Shown here one piece after another: positions 8,697-14,384 of a stretch of DNA of 14,384 bases; the stretch's first letter is position 1, and the number at the start of each line of letters is the position of its first letter. The position numbers and the translations under genes are program-made. Location of the stretch: positions 1 to 14,384 of the forward strand of contig CALMAR010000028.1 in the NCBI GenBank assembly GCA_937859855.1. Reading direction: 5' to 3'. The notes under the pieces were generated by a model that saw only the letters and a program-made list of their open reading frames with translations, was not told where the DNA came from and did not search any database. The DNA is from an uncultured Kineosporia sp. GTDB taxonomy: Bacteria > Actinomycetota > Actinomycetes > Actinomycetales > Kineosporiaceae.

Positions 8697-10229
8697 GTGG
8701 CTGTTGCGCTGGCCGCTCCGAACGACGGCAGCGCCCGCGCCGGTGAGGCCGTGGCCCAGCTGGGCGGCGATGCGGTGGACGTCGCTGTGGCGGCGATGTT
8801 CGCCGCACTGGTCAGCGAGCCCGGCATCTCCTCGCTCGGCGGCGGCGGGTTCGTCACCATCGGAGGCGGGAGCGATGGCCAGCCGCCGATCACCATCGAT
8901 GGGTCGGTCGTCGTGCCGGGGCGGGGCCGTGACCCTGCGGCCGTGGCCGCCGAACCGGCGCGGCTGTTCCTGGAGTACGGCGGCGGCACCGAGATGCTGA
9001 TCGGTCCGGCGTCGGTCGCGGTGCCCGGCACCCTGACCGCGCTGGAACTGGCCCATCGGCGGTTCGGCCGGATCGGATGGGCCGAGGTGGTGGCGCCGTC
9101 CATCCAGCTGGCCCGGGACGGGTTTCAGCTCGGATCGGCCGCTGCCCACTACCTGGGCTTCGCCGGTGAACCGCTGTTCGGGCTGGACCCCTCGGCATCC
9201 GCCGTCCTGACCGGAACCGGCGGGATCGCGCTGGGCCTGGGCGACCGGATGCGGATGCCCGAGCTGGCGTCCTTCCTGGAGCGGGTCGCAGCTGAGGGGG
9301 CCGCGGCGTTGATGAGCGGGGACGTCGCGGCCGCGCTGGCCGCGCAGATGGACGAGCAGGGCGGCCTGCTGACCGCGCGCGACCTGGCTGACTATCGGCC
9401 GATCGTGCGCCCGTCGCTGCTGGTGCACAGCTCTGGGTGGACCTTCGGCACCAATCCCGGACCAGCCGTCGGCGGGGCGGTGCTGGCCGCGATGCTGACC
9501 CTGCTGGAGTCAGGCGCCGGGCCGGTTGCGCTGGCCGAGATGGTCGAGGTGCAGCGGGAGGTTCTCAGCTACCGGGTCCGGGAGCTGGACCGGGCTCCGG
9601 ACCGGGTCGCCGCGGTCCGTTCGATGCTGCAGCAGGCGGCGGCCGGCCGCCTGAACGGCCTGCGTCATGGACCGAAAGCCCCCTCCACGGTGCATGTTTC
9701 GGCGGTGGACGCGGACGGTCAGGCCTGCGCGATCACCGCTTCGGCGGGCTACGGCGCCGGGGTCAGCGTGCCCGGGACCGGGGTTTGGCTGAACAACTGC
9801 CTGGGTGAGCCGGAGCTGACCCGCGGCCGGCTCCGGCCGGGGGAGCGGCTGGTCTCTAACATGGCCCCGACGGTGGGCCGGCACGAGGACGGCCGGGTGC
9901 TGGCGATCGGCAGCCCGGGAGCGGACCGGATCGCCACCGCCGTTCTGCAGACCCTGGCCGCGCTGATCGGGGGGGCGTCGCTGGCGGATGCGGTCCGGCG
10001 GCCGCGGGTGCACGTCAGCGTGGATGATGAGGGGACGCCGCTGCGGGTGGAGTACGAGGCCGACGTGCTGTCCGCCGAGCAGGTTCCGGACGCCGCCGGC
10101 CTGCCGTGGCGCCGGCACGAGCCACTGTCCATGTTCTTCGGCGGAGTAGGAGCCGCGCTGCTCGGGTCGGCCGGGCGGCTGGCTGGCGCTGCTGATCCGC
10201 GCCGTGACGGTGCGGTCGTGCTCACCTGA
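8697..10229 (+). CDS. Gamma-glutamyltranspeptidase-like Ntn hydrolase, substrate uncertain
   Basis: This 510-residue protein belongs to the gamma-glutamyltranspeptidase family, which self-cleaves before a catalytic threonine. Family landmarks include GGDAVDVAVAA and SSLGGGGFV near the N-terminus, T331 in PSTVHVSAVDADG (the nucleophile position), and GSPGADRI in the small subunit. Two glutamate-binding positions differ from E. coli GGT: the aspartate of NNQMDD is G370 in NNCLGE, and the SS pair before MSPT is S387-N388. No signal peptide is seen, although classical GGTs are exported. It is therefore likely a cytosolic hydrolase or acylase with different specificity. GTG at 8697 is preferred because GTGAGG lies 6 nt upstream; GTG at 8685 lacks a ribosome site. 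Its stop overlaps the 3' end of the convergent zinc-finger gene by 8 bp. Confidence 0.85.
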   Translation: MAVALAAPNDGSARAGEAVAQLGGDAVDVAVAAMFAALVSEPGISSLGGGGFVTIGGGSDGQPPITIDGSVVVPGRGRDPAAVAAEPARLFLEYGGGTEMLIGPASVAVPGTLTALELAHRRFGRIGWAEVVAPSIQLARDGFQLGSAAAHYLGFAGEPLFGLDPSASAVLTGTGGIALGLGDRMRMPELASFLERVAAEGAAALMSGDVAAALAAQMDEQGGLLTARDLADYRPIVRPSLLVHSSGWTFGTNPGPAVGGAVLAAMLTLLESGAGPVALAEMVEVQREVLSYRVRELDRAPDRVAAVRSMLQQAAAGRLNGLRHGPKAPSTVHVSAVDADGQACAITASAGYGAGVSVPGTGVWLNNCLGEPELTRGRLRPGERLVSNMAPTVGRHEDGRVLAIGSPGADRIATAVLQTLAALIGGASLADAVRRPRVHVSVDDEGTPLRVEYEADVLSAEQVPDAAGLPWRRHEPLSMFFGGVGAALLGSAGRLAGAADPRRDGAVVLT

Positions 10230-10851
10230 CCCGCTCTGACCCGGTCTGGCCGGTGGTCTCGGCGATGATCTCTTCGCACAGGGCCAGGCATTCCTCACAG
10301 ATCGCGGCAGGCTTCGACGCTCCTGGCGCGATGATCAGCCGGATCGGCGAGCGCGGGTCAGCGGCCAGTTCGACCGCGGTGTGCTTGCCGCAGAACGGGC
10401 ACTGACCAGGCGCCGGCTGCTCGGCCACAGTCACCTGCTGGCCGTACACGAGTTCACCGTCCCGGTCCAGGCTCGTTCCGGCCAGGGCGACGCAGGAGTC
10501 GCAGATAGCCACGCCACCCTGGCCCGCGATCAGCTTGGTCACCTCCTGCTGGTGACGGCCGCAGAACGAACAGGGCAGAACCTGGCGGCCGAACCGGCGC
10601 ACTCGGGGAGCCCAGGTCGCTGGCTGATGGGGCCGAACGACGCTAGCGGAGCGGACGCCGAGCAACTGGTGCACTCGCTGATGACTCAGGCTCAGCGCCT
10701 CGGCGATCTCCCGCAGTGATCCGCCGTCAAGATAGAGCGCCCGGACCGCACGCTGGAAGCCGTCCCGAGCGTTCTTGACCTCCTGCTGGGCTGCTGTGAT
10801 CTTGTCCGCTGCTGATCGAGCCGAGTCCAGCAACCGTTCATCCAGCCCCAT
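10222..10851 (-). CDS. Helix-turn-helix protein with two tandem ClpX-type C4 zinc-binding modules
   Basis: In this 209-residue protein, residues 5-40 form a charged, probably helical segment. A helix-turn-helix follows at about 42-65 (GGSLREIAEALSLSHQRVHQLLG), resembling sigma region 4 or similar small actinobacterial HTHs. Two zinc-binding modules follow, like the N-terminal domain of ClpX: CSFC (94, 97) with CDSC (117, 120), and CPFC (151, 154) with CEEC (185, 188). The first also keeps the ClpX-like EVTKLIAG. There is no AAA+ ATPase domain, so it is not ClpX. A DNA-binding regulator using the zinc modules for dimerisation or partner docking is inferred. The ATG at 10851 lacks a clear Shine-Dalgarno. 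A 14-bp palindrome ends 28 nt upstream and could mediate autoregulation. Its target genes are unknown. Confidence 0.85.
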   Translation of the reverse strand: MGLDERLLDSARSAADKITAAQQEVKNARDGFQRAVRALYLDGGSLREIAEALSLSHQRVHQLLGVRSASVVRPHQPATWAPRVRRFGRQVLPCSFCGRHQQEVTKLIAGQGGVAICDSCVALAGTSLDRDGELVYGQQVTVAEQPAPGQCPFCGKHTAVELAADPRSPIRLIIAPGASKPAAICEECLALCEEIIAETTGQTGSERVR

Positions 10852-10876
10852 AGGGTCAGTCTGCGCCCAAGGTTGG

Positions 10877-10900
10877 CTTGTGTCTATAGACACTAGACAC
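10877..10900. promoter_or_regulatory. Perfect palindrome GTGTCTATAGACAC plus a third half-site (operator candidate)
   Basis: GTGTCTATAGACAC at 10880-10893 is a perfect 14-bp palindrome. It extends to 20 bp (10877-10896) with one mismatched pair. A second TAGACAC follows directly at 10894-10900. It lies 28 nt upstream of the minus-strand HTH/zinc-finger gene and 132 nt upstream of leuB. On the minus strand it overlaps plausible -10 hexamers (TAGTGT at 10895-10890, TATAGA at 10888-10883), so a bound protein could block that promoter. It shares 12 of 14 bases with the site at 2927-2940. Confidence 0.6.
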
Positions 10901-11012
10901 GCGCAGCGCGAGCCCGGGATCACGGCACCAGGAGGCGGCTGGCACTCCACTATCCGCAGCCGGCCCAGCGTCCGAAATTTGAGACGCGGAGGCCACGATC
11001 CGGACGCCCGGC

Positions 11013-11018
11013 TAGAAT
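11013..11018 (+). promoter_or_regulatory. Predicted -10 box (TAGAAT) for leaderless leuB
   Basis: TAGAAT is close to the consensus -10 and ends 7 nt before the leuB GTG at 11026. Transcription would start at or next to the start codon. No ribosome site lies between the box and the GTG. No good -35 is found at 16-19 bp upstream. Confidence 0.6.
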
Positions 11019-11025
11019 CATTCTC

Positions 11026-12087
11026 GTGAGCACGGTCACTGCGCCCTCGTCGATCCGGCTTGCCGTCATCGCCGGAGACGGCATCGGCCCAGAAGTGGTG
11101 GCCGAGGGTCTCAAGGTGCTCCGCGCCGCCGCCGGTTCCGAGGTCGACCTGCAGACCACGGAGTACGACCTTGGTGCCCGCCGCTGGCATGCCACCGGCG
11201 AGACGCTTCCAGATTCGGCGCTGGCCGAGATCCGGCAGCACGATGCGATCCTGCTCGGCGCGGTCGGCGATCCCGGCGTCCCAAGCGGTGTGCTCGAGCG
11301 GGGCTTGCTGCTCAGGCTGCGGTTCGAGCTCGATCATTACGTGAACCTGCGCCCGGCCAAGATCTATCCCGGCGTCAGCTCGCCGCTGAGCGACCGGGTC
11401 GTGGCGGACGGCGTCGACTTCGTCGTGGTCCGGGAGGGCACTGAGGGCCCTTACGTGGGCAACGGTGGCTCGGTCCGGATCGGCACCCCGAACGAGATCG
11501 CCACCGAGGTCAGCATCAACACCGCTTTCGGCGTCGAGCGTGTGGTCCGGGACGCCTTCACCCGCGCCGCCGGCCGCCCGCGCCGCCATCTCACCCTGCT
11601 GCACAAGCAGAACGTGCTGACCCACGCCGGCCACCTCTGGCGCCGCACGTTCGAGCGCGTCGGCCAGGAGTTCCCCGCGGTCAGCACCAGCTACATGCAC
11701 GTCGATGCGGCCACCATCTTCCTGGTCACGCAGCCATCCCGGTTCGACGTGATCGTGACCGACAACCTGTTCGGCGACATCGTCACCGACCTGGCCGCGG
11801 CTATCACAGGCGGCATCGGGCTGGCTGCTTCGGGGAACATCAACCCGGAGCGAACCACGCCCAGCATGTTCGAGCCGGTGCACGGCTCGGCCCCCGACAT
11901 CGCCGGCCAGCAGAAGGCCGACCCCGCCGCCACCATCCTGTCGGTGGCGATGCTGCTGGAGCACCTGGGCCTGGACAAGGCCGCCGAGCGAGTAGAGCAG
12001 GCCGTCGCTGCCGACTTCGAGGCTCGCGACGGCCAATCCCAGCGCAGCACAGCGCAGATCGGTGACGCCATCTCCTCGCGTCTGTAG
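11026..12087 (+). CDS. leuB: 3-isopropylmalate dehydrogenase
   Basis: This 353-residue enzyme oxidatively decarboxylates 3-isopropylmalate to 2-oxoisocaproate with NAD+ and Mg2+, in the leucine branch. GDGIGPEV (18-25) is the N-terminal signature. The substrate arginines lie in [17 protein letters not shown] (R97, R109) and [13 protein letters not shown] (R136, Y143). K194 in LLHKQNVL is catalytic. The metal aspartates are D227, D251 and D255 ([10 protein letters not shown]), and GSAPDIAG is the NAD-loop motif. The size fits the actinobacterial LeuB group. The GTG at 11026 is supported by the TAGAAT box 7 nt upstream. A strong hairpin follows the stop codon, and ilvE begins 73 nt downstream. 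Confidence 0.97.
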   Translation: MSTVTAPSSIRLAVIAGDGIGPEVVAEGLKVLRAAAGSEVDLQTTEYDLGARRWHATGETLPDSALAEIRQHDAILLGAVGDPGVPSGVLERGLLLRLRFELDHYVNLRPAKIYPGVSSPLSDRVVADGVDFVVVREGTEGPYVGNGGSVRIGTPNEIATEVSINTAFGVERVVRDAFTRAAGRPRRHLTLLHKQNVLTHAGHLWRRTFERVGQEFPAVSTSYMHVDAATIFLVTQPSRFDVIVTDNLFGDIVTDLAAAITGGIGLAASGNINPERTTPSMFEPVHGSAPDIAGQQKADPAATILSVAMLLEHLGLDKAAERVEQAVAADFEARDGQSQRSTAQIGDAISSRL

Positions 12088-12109
12088 CAGCTTGCCAGGC
12101 GGCAACTGC
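12087..12109 (+). other. RNA hairpin at the leuB stop codon
   Basis: GCAG and TTGCC (12087-12096, with one bulged C) pair with GGCAA and CTGC (12101-12109) around an AGGC loop. No U-tract follows. It could be a U-less terminator, a 3'-end stabiliser, or a processing signal between leuB and ilvE. Confidence 0.5.
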
Positions 12110-12125
12110 GAGCGATCAGCGCTGG

Positions 12126-12131
12126 TAACGT
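12126..12131 (+). promoter_or_regulatory. Weak -10 candidate (TAACGT) for ilvE
   Basis: TAACGT fits TANNNT and is preceded by TGG, roughly like an extended -10. It would start transcription near 12138, upstream of the ilvE ribosome site AGGAG (12150-12154). No -35 is apparent. ilvE could equally be read through from leuB. Confidence 0.25.
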
Positions 12132-12160
12132 CCGATCAGGGCCCACGCTAGGAGCTTGCA

Positions 12161-13249
12161 ATGGAAATAACGATCACATCCAACCCCCGACCCGCTACGC
12201 AGCAGCGCCGGGAAGAGATCCTGGCCGCCCCCGGGTTCGGCCGGTTCTTCACCGACCATATGTTCGCCGCCACCTGGGGCCCCGAACAGGGCTGGCACGA
12301 CCAGCGGATCGTGCCCTACGGCCCGATCCAGCTCGAACCGGCCGCGGCTGTCCTGCACTACGCCCAGGAGAGCTTCGAAGGGCTCAAGGCCTACCGCTGG
12401 GCTGATGGCTCGATCTGGGCCTTCCGGCCCGACGCCAACGCGGCCCGGATGTCCCGCTCGGCCGCCCGGCTGGCGATGCCCGAGGTGCCGGCCGAGGACT
12501 TCGTGGCGGCGATCCAGGAGCTGGTCGCCGTGGACCAGGCCTGGGCCGGCGCCTCCGCCGGCGGCGGTGAGGCCAGTCTGTATCTGCGGCCGTTCATGTT
12601 CGCCTCCGAGGTCTTCCTGGGAGTGCGCCCTGCGCTGAGCTACGAGTTCATGGTGATCGCTTCGCCGGTCGGCCCCTACTTCAAGAGCGGGGTCAAGCCG
12701 GTCAAGATCTGGTTGTCCACCGAATACACCCGGGCCGCTCCCGGCGGCACCGGCGCGGCCAAGTGTGGCGGCAACTACGCGTCCAGCCTGGCTCCGATGG
12801 TCGAAGCCGCCTCGCACGGTTGCGAGCAGGTGTGCTTCCTCGATGCCAGCGAGCAGAAGTGGATCGAAGAACTGGGCGGGATGAACATCTACTTCGTCCG
12901 TACGGACGGCACCCTGGTCACTCCGCCCACCTCGGGCACCATCCTGGAGGGCGTGACCCGCAGCTCGATCATGGAGCTGGCCAAGGAACAGGGCTTGAAC
13001 GTGGAGGAACGCCGGGTCAGCATCGACGAGTGGCGAGACGGCGTCACCTCCGGGCAGATCAGCGAGATCTTCGCCTGCGGAACAGCGGCAGTGATCACCC
13101 CGGTCGGCGAGCTGCACTGGGACGGCGGATCAGCGATCACCGGCGACGGCACGCCCGGGGCGGTGACGACCGGGATCCGGCAGGCGCTGGTCGATATCCA
13201 GTACGGCCGGGCCGAAGACACCCACGGCTGGATGCGCCGCCTGGTCTGA
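12161..13249 (+). CDS. ilvE: Branched-chain amino acid aminotransferase
   Basis: This 362-residue, pyridoxal-phosphate-dependent, fold-type IV enzyme interconverts Val, Leu and Ile with their 2-oxo acids using glutamate. It is the last step of all three pathways. The PLP lysine is K201 in GTGAAKCGGNYASS, matching the position of K202 in human mitochondrial BCAT. LHYAQESFEGLKAYR and the cofactor loop region SGTILEGVTRSSIMELA are typical of the longer BCAT type found in actinobacteria and eukaryotes. The ATG at 12161 follows AGGAG (12150-12154) at 6 nt. It lies 73 nt after leuB on the same strand, so co-transcription is possible despite the hairpin between them. Its 3' end is only 2 bp from the convergent secreted-protein gene. 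Confidence 0.97.
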   Translation: MEITITSNPRPATQQRREEILAAPGFGRFFTDHMFAATWGPEQGWHDQRIVPYGPIQLEPAAAVLHYAQESFEGLKAYRWADGSIWAFRPDANAARMSRSAARLAMPEVPAEDFVAAIQELVAVDQAWAGASAGGGEASLYLRPFMFASEVFLGVRPALSYEFMVIASPVGPYFKSGVKPVKIWLSTEYTRAAPGGTGAAKCGGNYASSLAPMVEAASHGCEQVCFLDASEQKWIEELGGMNIYFVRTDGTLVTPPTSGTILEGVTRSSIMELAKEQGLNVEERRVSIDEWRDGVTSGQISEIFACGTAAVITPVGELHWDGGSAITGDGTPGAVTTGIRQALVDIQYGRAEDTHGWMRRLV

Positions 13250-13251
13250 CC

Positions 13252-13779
13252 TCAGCCGAGCGTGTCGCAGATGTTCTCCACCCGCCCGGTGCCAAGCGAC
13301 AGCACCCGCGAGCCGTCCGCGGCCACGGCGAGCGAATGCCCATGCCCGGACAGCACGAAGAAACCCGGGCCGCCGGGATCGGTGGCGGCGAGGCCAGCGG
13401 CGAAGTGGCCGCTGGCCAGCGTGATGGTGAACGAGCCGTCAGTGCCATACCGCACGGTCGCGCGACCAGTAAGGTTGCGCCGCACCGATTCTCCGCTGCT
13501 GGTGTTGGTGTAGCGGACGATCAGCGGGCCCCTGATCTGTTGCAGCTCGGGTGAACCGCCGGGGTAGGTGCTCAGAGTACGGATCTCTTCGCGGTCGCGC
13601 AGGATGTCGCCGTTCAGCCCGAACGAGCACCGGGTGCCCGCGGCCAGCTGGAACGGCTGTGAGCGATAGGGCGTCCACGCAGTGGGCTTCGTTTCGCCCG
13701 GCGTGGCTGCACTGGCCGAAACGACCGGGGTCATCAGGACAGTGACCACAGCGAGGATTCCCAGGGCACGGCGAATCAT
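13252..13779 (-). CDS. Secreted protein of unknown function
   Basis: This 175-residue protein has a Sec-type signal peptide: MIRR, a hydrophobic stretch (about 5-20), and a likely cleavage after SASA (about residue 24). No lipobox cysteine is present. The mature part is beta-rich and Gly/Thr/Ser-rich, with two cysteines (C51, C171) near its ends that could form a disulfide. Features such as VRYTNTSSGESVRRNLTGRA and DPGGPGFFVLSGHG recall a loosely defined family of small actinobacterial secreted proteins, but I cannot assign a function. The ATG at 13779 follows GGGAGGA at 7 nt, a strong ribosome site. The frame is open further upstream but lacks that support. It is convergent with ilvE and divergent from the rhomboid-like gene. 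Confidence 0.8.
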   Translation of the reverse strand: MIRRALGILAVVTVLMTPVVSASAATPGETKPTAWTPYRSQPFQLAAGTRCSFGLNGDILRDREEIRTLSTYPGGSPELQQIRGPLIVRYTNTSSGESVRRNLTGRATVRYGTDGSFTITLASGHFAAGLAATDPGGPGFFVLSGHGHSLAVAADGSRVLSLGTGRVENICDTLG

Positions 13780-13869
13780 GGCATATCCTCCCAATCCGGA
13801 AAGTGCCATCCTGCCACCCATGACCGGAATCCACGCCTGCCGAGCCGCCCGGGTAGGAGGCTGAAGGCC

Positions 13870-14384
13870 GTGAGCACATCGGGCGGGGGCCTGCTCAATG
13901 CCATTCTCTACCTGACCGACGTGGCCCTGGCCGTACAACTGGCGCTGGCCCTGAACGGGCGGACCAGGGTGGAACAGGCGCCGCCGGGCCTGGGCCCGGG
14001 CGGCCTGGCCGGAGCGGCGGCGATCTGGCTGGTGGTGGCCGTCCCCTCCACCCTGCAGTTCCCCTTCCCCGGGGTGCTCCACGCCCTGAGCCGCGACCCC
14101 GGCCTGATCAAGAGCGGTCAGGTCTGGCGGCTGCTGACCAGCATGGTGGTGCAGGACGGCGGGATCCCAGGCACGGCGTTCAACCTGGTGATCCTGGCTG
14201 TGGTGGTGCCGATCGCGATGCTGGCCTGGGGCCCGGGCATGACCCTGACCCTGCTGCTCGGGAGCCAGCTGATCTTCGGCTCAGTGGTGACCTTCGCCTG
14301 GCCGAGTTCGGGCGCGGGCAACTCCGCGGCCACGCTCGGCCTGGCCGCATCGCTGGCCGGGCTGGTGCTGACCCGGTCCTGGCC
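13870..14384 (+). CDS. Rhomboid-like membrane protein, cut by the window end
   Basis: The frame from the GTG at 13870 is open to the window edge (171 complete codons). It encodes a hydrophobic protein with about four to five membrane segments in the visible part. VWRLLTSMV (W86, R87) and a later GNSAATLGLAASLAG (S152) match the order of rhomboid intramembrane serine protease motifs, WR followed by the GxSG region. Here the serine motif reads G-N-S-A. The catalytic histidine would lie beyond the window, so protease activity cannot be judged. GGAGG at 13856-13860 precedes the GTG by 9 nt. A 90-bp divergent intergenic region separates it from the secreted-protein gene. Confidence 0.65.
   Translation, partial: MSTSGGGLLNAILYLTDVALAVQLALALNGRTRVEQAPPGLGPGGLAGAAAIWLVVAVPSTLQFPFPGVLHALSRDPGLIKSGQVWRLLTSMVVQDGGIPGTAFNLVILAVVVPIAMLAWGPGMTLTLLLGSQLIFGSVVTFAWPSSGAGNSAATLGLAASLAGLVLTRSW

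Noticed and set aside
6970..8808. A 612-residue minus-strand ORF opposite serA
   Set aside because: It is antisense to serA with low-complexity His/Gln/Arg/Pro composition and would overlap the VOC start region; there is no support.
10852..12105. Long N-terminal extension of the HTH/zinc-finger reading frame, opposite leuB
   Set aside because: The frame stays open because it is antisense to leuB. The recognisable protein begins at MGLDERLL (10851), and the palindrome upstream fits a promoter region, not coding sequence.
13252..14082. A 276-residue version of the secreted protein starting at 14082
   Set aside because: The upstream part is antisense to the rhomboid-like gene. The start at 13779 has a strong ribosome site followed by a proper signal peptide.

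Overview
The window comes from a high-GC actinobacterium. GTG starts are frequent, several genes look leaderless, and the core is the ilvB-ilvN-ilvC / serA / leuB arrangement familiar from actinobacteria. The order Propionibacteriales is possible, but the sequence alone does not settle it. No tRNA, rRNA, CRISPR array or insertion sequence was seen.

Layout. Bases 1-162 hold at most the tail of an upstream gene. A membrane-bound PAS-GGDEF-EAL cyclic-di-GMP enzyme follows (163-2832). Its stop codon is the first triplet of five 12-bp tandem repeats (2830-2889). Next comes the control region of the branched-chain amino acid operon: a 14-bp inverted repeat (2927-2940), a 17-residue leader peptide carrying Leu-Leu-Val-Ile (2970-3023), and an intrinsic terminator (3049-3083). 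Then come ilvB, ilvN and ilvC (3140-6553). A small VOC/glyoxalase-fold gene lies on the minus strand (6587-6979). Divergent from it, serA (7090-8679) is followed by a gamma-glutamyltranspeptidase-like gene (8697-10229). A minus-strand gene (10222-10851) encodes a helix-turn-helix followed by two ClpX-type C4 zinc-binding modules. Divergent from that are leuB (11026-12087) and ilvE (12161-13249). The window ends with a minus-strand secreted protein (13252-13779) and the start of a rhomboid-like membrane protein (13870 to the window edge).

How the genes work together. IlvB and IlvN make acetolactate or acetohydroxybutyrate, IlvC reduces and isomerises it, LeuB acts on the leucine branch, and IlvE performs the final transamination to Val, Leu and Ile. 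SerA feeds serine synthesis. IlvD, LeuA, LeuCD and threonine deaminase are not in the window.

The most interesting signal is a pair of nearly identical inverted repeats, GTGTC-N4-GACAC, matching at 12 of 14 bases. One lies 29 nt upstream of the ilvB leader ATG. The other lies 28 nt upstream of the zinc-finger HTH gene, in the region shared with leuB. Together with the unusual HTH/double-ClpX-zinc-finger protein, this suggests a regulatory circuit for branched-chain amino acid synthesis that I do not recognise. The link between that protein and the sites is inference. Attenuation through the leader peptide would be a second control layer on ilvBNC.
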